Assembly: GCA_015680905.1 (NCBI GenBank)
Contig: CM027383.1
Span: 87,143,001-87,207,000, forward strand
From: Coptis chinensis
Lineage: Eukaryota; Streptophyta; Magnoliopsida; Ranunculales; Ranunculaceae
Direction of reading: 5' to 3'
Length of the DNA stretch: 64,000 nucleotides
Within the stretch, counting starts at the first letter, position 1, and each line of letters opens with the position of its first letter. Shown in pieces: positions 10,163-20,787 of this stretch. Both the position numbers and the translations under genes were made by a program. Under the pieces are notes generated by a model. It was given only the letters and a program-made list of their open reading frames with translations. It had not been told where the DNA came from and did not search any database.

Positions 10163-13100
10163 CTTCAATGAAATCAGAAACCTTTCCTTTTGCTTAACTA
10201 TGGTTTATGGAAGTAATAATAGTCAGGATAGACTAATTTTGTGGGAGGAGTTAAAGACAATCAACATAGGAACTCATGGCCCATGGTGTGTAATGGGGGA
10301 CTTCAACAATGTTTTGTTCAAGGCAGCATGAGAGAATAGGAGATGCAGAGTCGTTCATCCGAGAGAAACGCAGCCCTTTGCAACATGCCTAAATGTAGCT
10401 GGACTTTTTGATCATGCAAAGAATGGGATGCTTTTATACTGGAACGATGGGGCGACCACATGAGGAAATGGTCAAAAATCGACAGGTGTCTTGTAAACGC
10501 AGCTTGGTCCTCGTTAAGATTGGCGACAAAGGTGGAATGTTTACCTCAAGGAACATCCGATCACTGCCCTATGGTAATATCTTTCCTCAACTCTATCCGA
10601 AGCCACCCACCTTTTAGATTCTACAACTTCTGGATGCTCCATCAAGAGTTTGAGAGTTCGCTAAAAGTGTGCTGGGAAATAATAGACCATGGAAATCCTG
10701 ATTACATGTTAACAAGAAAGCTAAAGAGCTTGAAGGCAGTTCTGAAAGGTGGGTAAAGAAGTAATCTGCAGTTGACACACATAGGACGGTGGAAGAGACA
10801 AGGAAGGCTGAAGGTAGTTCAAGAGAACTTACATAAAAATCCGGCTTGATTGTGCTCGAGTGCCCAAGAGTATGAAATAAGAGAAAAACTACGCTTTTGA
10901 TCGGACTTGAGGAAGTATGTATGTTTCACAAAACCCACATTGAGTGGTTATGCTTTGGTGATAAATGTAGTGGATGCTTCTTCAATGCTCTAAAGGAGAG
11001 GATGACCAAAAACTTTTGGGATATTACTTACGATCTTGCAAGGGGTAAAAAGAGGAGGAAAAGAAACAGGTAAGCGGAGGCGTTTGTGGAATATTACTTT
11101 GAGCTTCTTGGGGTTACCTCCTGCTACATGTGATGTCGGATATCTTAACAAATCGAATATGGAAGAGGTCTCTCTTGATATGAGGCAGTTCTTGGCATCA
11201 CCTATTACGATATTGAGATCAAAGAAGCCTTGTTTGATTTGGAGGATAACAAAGCACCGAGGGCGGATGGGTTTAATGCTTATTTCTTCAAGGAAAGGGC
11301 AAAAATTGTTGGAGAAGACTTCAAAAGAGCTATCAAACACATTTTTTCTCCATAAAAGGATGACAGGAGGTATAAAATCCACTTTCCTCTGTCTTATTAC
11401 TAAAGTGAAAAATGCATCGAGTGTTGCCTCTTTTAGACCCATTGCATGTTGTAATACCATATACAAGTGTGTGTCTAAAGTGCTAACCAATAGAATGAAG
11501 ACTTGTATCTCCTCATTGGTTTCTTGCTCCCAATCTGCATTTATTCCGGGAAGAACTATCCAAGATAATCTTCCTCGATAGCTCATGAGCTACTAAGGGG
11601 CTATCTTTTGAGAAAGCAAGGCCAAAAGAGGTGTGCTATCAAGCTGGACATAAAAAAAGCCTATGATTCTGTGGTCGCGGCATGCTCTTGAGGCCATCTT
11701 ACAAAAGTTTCAGTTCCCCCCTGTTTTCATTGAATGGCTGCGTATGTGCTCTACGATCTCCTTGGTACTTGTTATGGTAAATGGGACGGGAAGGGTATTT
11801 TGAAGGTAAGAGAGATTTTGCGGCGGGGGACCCAATTTCGCCTTACCTCTTTGTGCTTGTCATGGAGGTCTTAAGTGCTTCTCTAAATCTAGGGCTCGGT
11901 CGAAAAGAATAAAAAGCCCATTCCAAGTGCAAGAAGTCGCCATTTCCCATCTCCGCTTTTCGCGGACGACGTTCTTCTTTTCTGCAAAAGGTAACATGGA
12001 GTCTGCCATGGCTATCAAAGATATCCCGAACACGTTCTCTCTCAAGCAAATGGGATTACATCTTAGCAATGAAAAGACTACAATTCTCACTGGAAGTATG
12101 TCCGTGGAAGAAGGACTAGAGCTAGCTGCAAACCACATCTCTAGTAACTCCACTGTTACTTACCTAGGGCTACCTCTTACGACCTCGAGACTAGGTATAC
12201 GGGAATGCTTGCCCCTCATAGAGAAGATCACATTTCAGTTCAAACCGGAAGAACAAAGATCTTAACAGAAAGGGCAGAGTTCGGTTGGTTAAGTCCGTCC
12301 CTTTCATCTTTCCCCGTCGATTTGGGCCCCAAACTTTCGTCCTTCGAAGACATTACTTGATAGAGTGGCAAAGATGAGTAATAGATTTATTTAGGCGGGA
12401 TCAAATATGGCCAAAAAGATGCATCATGCTAGTCACGGACGATCGGACTTGATAAAGATCAAGGAGGACTTTGAATATTGGACCCAATGATTTGGAATAA
12501 AGGCGCCTACGTGGTTTGGTTTTCAAAATTGCAAAAAGAAACATGAGTGTTTGTGGGTTAGATGGTCATGGGATAATCATATAAAACAGAAAAAAATTTT
12601 TGGACGATGAAGACCCTCGAGACTGCTCTTGGGTTTGGAGAGGTGTGATGGAGCATCGGAAATTGCTTGGAGGTTCGTGAAGGTAATCTTGATAGCAAAA
12701 GGAGAGGAGACTAGCTTCGGCACTCACCCATGGTGCTCGGGGCCTCTTATCAAAATGAACAGCGAGACACCTCCTTGGCCATGTAGTACCTGACGATGCA
12801 AAGGTCGCAGAAGTGATCACTGATAGGGGTTGGGCGAGAACTATAGCTGATCTTCCAGATTGCGAAGTTAAGAAATGGATAATGGAAACTGAGATAAATT
12901 CTCACACTGAAAAAGACCAGATTACATGGACTCCAACCAAGTCTGCAGGGGGCATTTACGATTTCCTCAGCATATGCAGCACTCAAAAATGTCCGAAACA
13001 AGGTAAAATGGTACAAGATTGTATGGGGGAAGTTTTCAGTACCAAAACACTCATTTACTATCTGGCTTCTGTTCTCGGGGGCTTTACCTACGCAGAATCG

Positions 13101-14132
13101 ACTGATGAAAAAGAAGGTGATTGGAACGTCAAAGTGCTGTCTCTGTGACAGACATGAGGAAAGCTCGGGCCATCTCTTCTTTGATTGCGAGTATTCACAG
13201 CTGGTATGGAGAAACTTCAAAAGAGCTATGGGGCTGCCGGAAATGGTTAAATCTTCTCACAATGAATGGTACTACTTAATGCGGATTTGTCGTTACCTCC
13301 ACGAGAACAAATGAGATCATACGGGCTATGATTTGCTTGCGGCCGATTCGAGGCAATCTGACGAGAGGAACCGGAGACTAAAGAAACAGAGGTTTAGATC
13401 GGTGATGATGTGAGTTTGAAGGTATTGAATAACATGAAAATCTATTTGGGAAAGTCGATGAAAACAAAAGGAAGAAGATGAGGCAACAAAGAGGATTTTG
13501 AGATCGCTAGGAATTGGAGTAAACTACACGCGAGAGGAGGAGACATGGGTAAAATGGAACGAGCGGAGGGGACGAGATACCAACACTGAATGCAGATGGA
13601 TCGGTCTGAGGCGGGAAGTGCTAGCTATGGGGGCGGCCGGTCTTTGAGATTGTAATGGTGATGTCTTCGATGGCTTTTGGTGGTAGTTCGGCAAGATATC
13701 TGTGATTTATCGGGGAGCTTCTTGAGTCTTTGAAAGGGTTGGAAGGAACTCTGCGGACTTAAATATTCAAATGACTACAAGTGCAATCGGTTCTATGAGA
13801 ACCATTCAGATTTTGAGCTCCAAAGAAGAGCCTCCTTGGTAATGCTAGAAACTTGTTTTTGCGCAGCTAAAAAAGTGGTCTCAAAGTTTGTACATGTCAA
13901 TTTTAAGCATGTATTTAGGGAGGGAAATCAAGTTCGCCGACTATCTAGCAAAAAGTAAGTAGAAATTGTGTAAAAATGAAACTATGTACTTTATTCCTCC
14001 TATGGATCAAAAACTTGATGAACCGGATCAAGGGGGATAAAGAAGGGAAAATGTACTTGCGAGGTTGCCATTAAATAAAAGGTCGGGGTATCCTTAACCC
14101 CTAGTTAGTTCAAAAAAAAAAAAAAAAAAAAA
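10163..14132 (+). mobile_element. L1-type LINE, 5'-truncated and heavily decayed, with poly(A) tail
   Basis: ORF2 remnants lie in order on the plus strand. Endonuclease: TMVYGSNNSQDR near 10197, GPWCVMGDFNNVLF near 10275, SDHCP near 10558. Reverse transcriptase: APRADGFNAYFFKE near 11255, SFRPIACCNTIYKCVSKVL near 11430, SAFIPGRTIQDN near 11535, the catalytic FADDVLLFCK near 11955, YLGLPLTTSR near 12160. Zinc-finger zf-RVT: CCLCDRHEESSGHLFFDCE near 13135. A run of about 23 A at 14112-14134 forms the 3' tail. AACTATGAA occurs at 10154-10162 and 14133-14141, a plausible target duplication. ORF1 is missing and the frame is broken dozens of times. Confidence 0.85.
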
Positions 14133-14340
14133 AACTATGAATATGACATAAATGCAAGTCTATATCTATACATTCTTCTTTCAAAACTTCAGACTACATT
14201 ATTCTTTCAAAACAACATTATTTTGCTACAAATAAATGAAATTAATGCATATATAAAGTTTAAAATAAGAGTTCAACAGGAAAAAAAAAAAAAAAAACTA
14301 TTTGACCAACATAATAATTTTTTTGTATTCAAGTACTAAT

Positions 14341-14722
14341 CCCCAAGCTTTTCTTTTATTTATTATGAAACTCTCCATGTCCTTCATTCTTTTAATTTTT
14401 TATTCGAGACAATTTATCTTATCTTTGTTGTGTTTATCATCAACCAAACAATCTAACATAATATTTCTGAAGATGTCGAGTTGATTTTGTTTCTCTTCAA
14501 CCTCTTTTATTTTCACATAATCAGAATAGTGCTTCCATCAATTTCTTTAACTACGACGTCTTCATTATTGAATAATAAGTGTTTCGGTACCTTTAATGTT
14601 ACAGTGCTTTTAAATCGTCCATTGTTTAATTATGTGTTGTAGACCGGATGTTGTTGAACGTTAAGTCTTGCTTCTATAATTTCCTTTAGCATTTTTTTTA
14701 CATAAGTTGTAATTTTCATAAG
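14341..14722 (-). pseudogene. Coiled-coil family pseudogene, copy 1 (internally deleted)
   Basis: The minus strand begins MAYENYNL near 14722 and keeps fragments of the family text: KEVEEKQNQLDIFRNIML, with part of VVVKEIDGST just before it. Compared with copy 2 the stretch encoding the middle part is missing and several stops are present. The family is not recognised. Similar sequence at 15090-15565, 17420-17945 and 18943-19467 shows it is one local family. Confidence 0.5.
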
Positions 14723-15089
14723 CCATTATCTGCAATATACATAATAAAATTTATAATTTCTTGATCCAATACTCTTTAAAATAACAAAAAAAACAAAACT
14801 TAATCTAGTATTTTCAATATGAAATGAAGTGAAAAAATAATTGTAAATAATGGAGAAGATGAAGAAAATAAGCTACCTGGTTTTTCGGTTTTACTATGTG
14901 ATTGGAAGTTCACTTTTCTCAGACTACATTCTTATTTCAAAACAACATTATTTTTCTACAAATGAAATAAATAAATGAAATTAATGCATATATATATAGT
15001 TTAAAATAAGCGTTTAACAAAAAAAAAAAAAAAAAAAAATACTATGTGACAAACATAATAAAATATTGGTATTCAAGTACTAATCCTCA

Positions 15090-15565
15090 TGGTTTTCTTT
15101 TCTTTATTATAGAACTCTCCATGTCCTTCATTCCTTTAATTTTTTCTTCGAGATAATATATCTTATCTTTGTTGTGTTTATCATCAACCAAAGCACAATA
15201 TTTTTGAGGATGTCGAGTTGATTCTGTTTCTCTTCAACTTCTTTTCTTTTCTTCATAAGTTCTTTGAAATTGAAGTCTTCAATTTCCATATCACATTCAT
15301 CCTTTATAAAATGTATTGCGTGAAAAGCTGTTGAATCCTCTACTTTTGCAACATAATATGTGGTGCTTCCATCAATTTCTTTAACTACAACGTTTTCATT
15401 GTTAAAGAATAAGTCTTTTGGTACCTTTAATGTTATAGTGCTTTTGAATCGTCCGCTCTCTAATTTTGTTTGTAGACCGGATCTTGTTAAATGTTAAGTC
15501 CCGCTTCTAGAATTTCCTTTAACATTTTTTTTACATAAGCTATAATTTTCATACGCCATTATCTA
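15090..15565 (-). pseudogene. Coiled-coil family pseudogene, copy 2
   Basis: The best-preserved part reads LESGRFKSTITLKVPKDLFF, then NENVVVKEIDGSTTYYVAKV, EDSTAFHAIHFIKDECDMEI and EDFNFKELMKKRKEVEEKQN on the minus strand. The start near 15565 (MAYENYSLCKK) is followed by a stop before the preserved part. A beta-like N-terminal half (TITLKVPKDLFF) and a heptad-like C-terminal half suggest a small protein of about 150 residues. IEDFNFKEL is shared with copy 4 as IKDFNFKEL. I do not recognise the family. Confidence 0.5.
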
Positions 15566-15725
15566 CAATATATATAATAAAATGAAGTCAGTAAATAATT
15601 GTAAATAATGAAGAAGAGGAAGAAAATAGGCTACCTGGTTTTTCGATATGTGTAGTGCAATTGTTTTTTTAGGTTAATAGATTATGTTTTACTAAGTGAT
15701 TGGAAGTTCACTTTTCATAGGATTT

Positions 15726-16200
15726 TAGTTTTGTATATATCTTAAATTTGGATAATTTGGAACAGTGAGCTTCTCCTTGTTTACAACCTCCACTCTATTA
15801 GGAGCCACAATTATGACACGTGTTGGGTAATTTGAAATTTGGATTTAAAGTTTTATGGTGTGGGCACGTGCAAAATGTGTGAGGGGTAGTTGTGGCATTT
15901 TGAAAGGGCATGACACTAGACACACCACAACAGATAGTCAAACTTGATAAATGACGGTCAACTAACGATAGTAGTACCTAAAGCTAAGAAACGAAAAACT
16001 TTGGATCCAATGCAAATACCCATATTATTAGGAGGACCTAAAGCTAAATCACCCTATCTTAAATTAGATTTTTTTTTTCAATTAGGTAGAAGTTATTGGG
16101 TTTAGAAACCTCTACGTTTATTATTGGGTCTAGGCCCAAAAAATTTTATAACATATGTTTTAAGTGGGTATTGTATTTCAAATTCTATTCAAATTTGACT
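15726..16200. other. No recognisable gene
   Basis: AT-rich spacer between the segmental duplication and the next exon-like sequence. I see no motif. Confidence 0.4.
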
Positions 16201-16445
16201 TGCTACCTCTTTTTCCCATGCAGCTTCATTTCACACTAAATTGCCCCAAAAACTTTCTCTCATCAGAAAATAGGATTGATTCATCCTAAGCTAAAACATG
16301 TTTTGGATTTGTATAAGCAACGTTTCTCTACTATCTCTCTCATCGAACTCTCTCACTATCAAAAACCCACTTCGTATTCTATTAAGCTTCAAATATGCCG
16401 ACTGTTATGCAGAAAATCAAATATGAAGATAAGGTATGCCATTAC
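16201..16445 (+). other. Possible 5' exon (UTR plus 13 codons) of an unidentified gene
   Basis: A CT-rich leader precedes the ATG at 16395, which encodes MPTVMQKIKYEDK and then meets the donor-like AAG|GTATGCC. A CTTTCAG acceptor-like site near 17157 could continue the frame briefly (QHEDEKQH, stop). A PPR fragment lies between them. This is weak evidence for a real or former gene. Confidence 0.25.
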
Positions 16446-16623
16446 TTTAAGTTTCGTATAAAACCCTTAACTCAATACAAAAACCTTAATTTGATTGGCA
16501 CCTGTTTAAGGTTTTGGTTTAATTTATTGTTGTTTTGTCTAATAAAATTATATCTTAAACACACAAAATATGTAATCATGTAAAATTTATAAAAATATCT
16601 CAAAGTATTACACTCTTCCTTTA

Positions 16624-17035
16624 GTCTTAAGAGCTTGTGCTAGCACTGGTATGGTTTATCGAGGCATGTCAGTGCATGGGTTGTGTGTTAAATGGGGATT
16701 TGAGAAGAACTTGTTTGTTGCTTCAGCATTGGTTTTTGTTTATGTTACTACAGGGAGGATTTACGAAGCGAAAATAGTGTTTGATGGGATGGCTAAAAGA
16801 GACATGGTGTTTTTGGCGGCGATGTTTGCTGGATATGCCCAACATGTGGAGCCATTGCTGAGTTTAGAAGTATATAGGAACATGGTTTGTGAAGGGGTGG
16901 AATTAAATGGTGTTGTTATGGTGAACTTCTTGTTGGTATGTAGTCAATAGAGATGGTTGAGGCATGGGAAGAGTGTTCATGGATGGTGTGTTAGGAGATC
17001 TTTGGTATCAGAATTGTTCTGTCTGGGATTTACTT
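16624..17035 (+). pseudogene. PPR protein fragment (PLS-type repeats)
   Basis: The text LRACASTGMVYRGMSVHGLC, then FVASALVFVYVTTGRIYEAK, IVFDGMAKRDMVFLAAMFAG and EVYRNMVCEGVELNG has the helix spacing of pentatricopeptide repeats. LRACA, VHG, VFDGM and DMV mark the PLS-class RNA-editing type. About 100 codons are open (16651-16950), then a stop. Similar words continue (GKSVHGWCVRRSL) until about 17035. Full-length PPR proteins are 400-900 residues of RNA-binding repeats sent to organelles. This is an orphan fragment without start or C-terminal domain. Confidence 0.7.
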
Positions 17036-17419
17036 AAGGTTTGCTAATTCGAATTTGAAACCCAATTCAAATTCTAATAGATTTCCCTATTTATATTTCG
17101 TGTAAATAAGTTGCCATCTCATCTCTGATTATCTTTGCCTTCTATTTCTTTCTTTCAGCAGCATGAAGATGAGAAACAACATTAGTATGAGAGTAAGCAT
17201 ATTGATCATATTTTTTATTTATTTATTTATTTATTTATTTATTTTATTGTGTGTATAGTTATTGCATTATTTGCAATACCTCAAGATAATAATAATATGC
17301 TAGATGATAGATAAAAAAAAATGGCATAATCGATAAACATAAATTTAGTGAATCTAACACTATGCTAATCCTCATCTAATAGAAAATTCAGCTCGAAAAC
17401 AACTACAAAAATAAATTTG

Positions 17420-17945
17420 ATAGATCTAACACTACGCTAATCCTCATTCAATTCTGATAAATTATTTGGAATGCTTAGGTAGTCCATATCCCAATTTGGT
17501 TCTCCTATAACCAATGCTTCATTTATTGCCTTCAAATAGGCATTTTCTTTTCTCAAGTGTTCAATATATTGATGAAGTTTTTTTTCTCCAGTATTTGCTT
17601 CATGTAGCTCTTCACGTTTAGTAACTACTTCTTTGTGGTTGACGTCTAAAACCTCAAATTTGTATATCTATTGTAGAAAGCAAATAGCATTTCCTACAGC
17701 TGCATTTTCTAAGTCCACTTTCTTAGCTTGATACGTCCCCAGAAATGATTGGCTTGTAGGATAATTAGGATTTTTGAAGATTTCTCTCATTATCGGCAAA
17801 TTTATTATGACATCTACAACGTATTGGTTTTTTCAATCTTTGATATGTAAAATGGATCTCCATGAATTTTTTCCTTAATAAGAATTTCCCTCAACACCGT
17901 CTTTAGTAAAATATTGTGTTTGGTTTCATACTCCATGAGCTACAT
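17420..17945 (-). pseudogene. Coiled-coil family pseudogene, copy 3
   Basis: The minus strand starts MEYETKHNILLKTVLREILI near 17940. After a frame break it gives INLPIMREIFKNPNYPTSQS, then LENAAVGNAICFLQ, a stop, YKFEVLDVNHKEVVTKREEL and YIEHLRKENAYLKAINEALV. The layout (short N-terminal helix, middle segment, leucine-rich coiled coil) matches copies 2 and 4. At least two frame breaks and a stop disable it. Family unknown. Confidence 0.45.
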
Positions 17946-18444
17946 TTTAAAAATCACAATAGTTAATGATTTGGAATGTGATAGTAACTACAACAAAATG
18001 TTCTCTAATTTGAATGGGAACAGCTACAAATTGTCAACTAATTAGTGAAGAAGTGTTTTGGTTTAATGAAGAAGGTAACATTAATAACCATAGTCAGTTG
18101 TCAATAATTTAAGTTTATTTAACACTAGCAATGCCAATTTGAGACCTTCAAAGCTTAATGGTATTAATGAATTCAATGGTATTAATGGATTGGGAAAATA
18201 TCTAAGGAAAAATACCACTCCATATAATCCTCAACACCTCGTGATGCTAATTTACCATTTCCAGGCCTACTTTTACTCTACCAACGTTTTGTTAGTTGAT
18301 GGCAATCATTTCGAGGAAGAAACAGCGAGAACACATACATTCTCTGCTTGTGTCAAGTTCGAAAGCACTAGGTGAAAACCGGCGGAAATAGAAAATAAAA
18401 CTCATAGTTAGAATGGAGAAAAAGGTTGTAATATAGCATGCTCT

Positions 18445-18720
18445 TTGTTAAGCAGGATGACCAATGGCATCCCTCCCAATGCGTTCAGTTATACCATCTT
18501 GATTCAGGGGCTATGTAGAGGCAGAAATTTGGAGGACGTTGTTGACTTTTGTGTTGAGATGTTGGAGGCTGGTCATTTCCCCAATGTCTCTACATTTACC
18601 ACTTTGATTGATGATTTTTGCAAGGACAAAGGGGTCCAAAAGCAGAGAGCATTGTTAGGAGGTTGAGAGAGAAAGGGTTTTTTGTCAATGACAAATCTGT
18701 TAGAGAGCAGTCATTTAAGA
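18445..18720 (+). pseudogene. PPR protein fragment (P-type repeats)
   Basis: About two 35-residue repeats are readable: SRMTNGIPPNAFSYTILIQG, LCRGRNLEDVVDFCVEMLEA, then GHFPNVSTFTTLIDDFCKDK. After a frame change RRLREKGFFVNDKSVRE follows. The NAFSYTILIQGLCR and NVSTFTTLIDDFCK signatures are diagnostic of P-class PPR proteins. There is no N-terminus or targeting peptide. It is a gene fragment unrelated in register to the PPR piece at 16624. Confidence 0.7.
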
Positions 18721-18942
18721 TATAATGCTTAGCTTTTCGAGAACTTGCAAAGCAAACAACTATGTAAGATACAACGTTCTGACATATCCATGCAAACGGC
18801 TAAATGCATATGAGAATTCAACTAAGAAAAAAATAATTTCTTCATATTTAAAACAAAGTAACTAATATTCAGAATAATAAGTTTTCAATCGGATTGCAGT
18901 TCTACTCGATTGAGTCTTTTTCTAGGTGAGAGTCTGGGCAAT

Positions 18943-19467
18943 ATCATTAGCTGTTGCGATCATTGGAGTCTTTTATAATGTTGACTATTTCTGCATATTT
19001 TGTACCAGCCTTCTTCAAATCGATGTTCTATTTCTCCAAATCAATTAATTGTTGCTGAACACCAATGTGGTGAACCTGAAGAGATTGTAGTAGTACACTT
19101 AGATAATGATTTGTCTCTTCAAGATTGTTTATCTGGATTGTTGCTTCTTCAACTTGACTATGTCTCATTAATAATTCTTTGAAATTGAAGTCTTTGATTT
19201 CGAATTCATTGATATGATGCAAATAACCAAGTGCTTCTTCAGCTACTGCATTTTCTGATTTCAATTGTGTTACTTTGGGAGTTCTGTGAAAGTTTCAGTC
19301 ATTTCTTCGTTTGTGCGTAAAACTTGTACTTGTATAGTCACATTTGAAGTATATGTGTCTCCATCTAAAATGGTGTTGTATATAGGTTCTTCATAAATAC
19401 CGAGTGATAGTAGTACGGTATTTAGTATTGTTCTTCTTGAAGCTTGAATAACTCTGGCGTAATCCAT
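18943..19467 (-). pseudogene. Coiled-coil family member, copy 4 (frameshifted)
   Basis: The minus ATG at 19467 (MDYARVIQASRRTILNTVLL) opens 65 codons: SLGIYEEPIYNTILDGDTYT, SNVTIQVQVLRTNEEMTE. A small frameshift near 19268 leads into VTQLKSENAVAEEALGYLHH and INEFEIKDFNFKELLMRHSQ, then a leucine-rich coiled coil (TNHYLSVLLQSLQ). One stop near 19028 precedes a readable tail ending DSNDRNS. It is the most complete copy, with two lesions. About 170 residues is the inferred original length. Function unknown. Confidence 0.5.
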
Positions 19468-19795
19468 TTCTCTATAATAAATAATTTTATCAAGATTAGG
19501 AATACGTCTTAGTTTAGAATGTTTATAGTAGAATCAACGTTAGCTAAGTGTGCAAGGAGGCAATTTTTTTAAATGATTAGGGATTTGATGTTGTTGTTTG
19601 AAAATTAAGTGGTTGAGGTGAGTGCTGAAAAGAGACAGAAGATTTTATAAATTAAATGTCAATGGGGGAGCCATTGACACATATAATAAGCTTTTCTCAT
19701 GGTTGCTAATAAAAGACATCATAAAAGAAATGACTAAAGTAAAGTAATAGCTCTATGAAAAATCATATGTCTACGCCTCAATCTGGGAGAGTCCT

Positions 19796-20002
19796 TTGAA
19801 TTTGAATTTCCAAAATCAAGAGTCCTATAATTGGCTTTCAGTGGTACAAAGCTTTCTACAATTGTTCATATCATCCACTTGGCGAGAAGCTAATTTTTCA
19901 GCTGATCAAGCTGCCAAGAAAGCTACTACCCTAGACCATTTGGAACTGTACACATATGAAGGGAGGTCACCCTGGCTATATAAATGGGAGCCCCCCTTTT
20001 AA
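19796..20002 (+). pseudogene. RNase H-like fragment, probably from a LINE
   Basis: The text SSTWREANFSADQAAKKATT matches the C-terminal RNase H signature (H.RREAN..AD.LAK) found in plant LINE ORF2 proteins and related RNase H-like genes. The start is arbitrary. No other LINE domain adjoins it. Confidence 0.5.
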
Positions 20003-20254
20003 CCTACTACAGGTTCACCTAATAAGTTTATACTCTAAGGGGCGGTGCACATGAATACATGATTGGTATGTATGTAGGAGGCCTACCTAGTAAGGTTGCA
20101 TACAATGATGTAACATGCCCCTTAATTTACATGTCCCTAGCTTTTCTTACTGTTCTTTGCTCTTTTTCCTTTAAATCTTAGTAACTCCTTTACATATATT
20201 TATATACACATATATTATCTGTTTATATTATTGGCATTATAGAACTTTCATTCT

Positions 20255-20735
20255 TTGTAGATAGAAGAACTACGTGCTGAAAGCCAACAATATGAATCAG
20301 CTGAAACAATTGGGCGCTCTAAAAGAGCTTCACTGCCCTCGTCACACACCAGCAGATATGTGGTACTGCACTCTAGTTCTCTAATGCTCTTTTACGCACT
20401 GAAAGTGCTCCAGTCTGCATACTCAGAGCCAATCTTTGTTCAATTACTATTGCCTTTGTGAAGGCTACCATTACTCTGTAATCTTTCTTTTGGGAGTTGC
20501 CTTTTTTAGCATCTTGTTAATGGGGTAATCTTTTCCGATTGGGGTCTAAGTGAACTGTCTACTGTTCAAGAAAGAAAAATGAATCAATGTTGATTGCAGG
20601 TGGCAACAGGGCAAGTAGCAAGAACTGGGATGGTTGTTAGCCAACAATCTGAATCAACTGGAACAATCGGGCGCTCTAAAGGAGCTTCACTGTCCTCATC
20701 ACACACTAGCAGATATGTCGTATTGTAGTGACTTA
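20255..20735 (+). pseudogene. Two copies of an unidentified exon
   Basis: The text ESAETIGRSKRASLPSSHTS followed by RYVV (near 20297-20370) recurs as ESTGTIGRSKGASLSSSHTS plus RYVV (near 20650-20728). The second copy is preceded by an acceptor-like TTGCAG and VATGQVARTGMVVSQQ. The Ser-rich, Arg-containing segment looks like a disordered protein tail. I do not recognise the gene. Solo LTR 2 starts 53 bp after the second copy. Confidence 0.4.
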
Positions 20736-20787
20736 GTTTGTACGCTAGAATGAAGAGGCAATATCTAGATGCACTTTGCATTGTTTT

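Larger units (their letters stand above)
14165..15725. repeat. Tandem segmental duplication, offset about 730 bp
   Basis: Two head-to-tail copies share long blocks. CAGACTACATTATTCTTTCA matches CAGACTACATTCTTATTTCA, and AATTAATGCATATATA is followed by GTTTAAAATAAG in both. A poly(A) run comes next, then the coiled-coil pseudogene text, then GTACCTTTAATGTTA(C/T)AGTG and GTAGACCGGAT. The first copy lacks roughly 140 bp of the coding part kept in the second. Confidence 0.7.
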
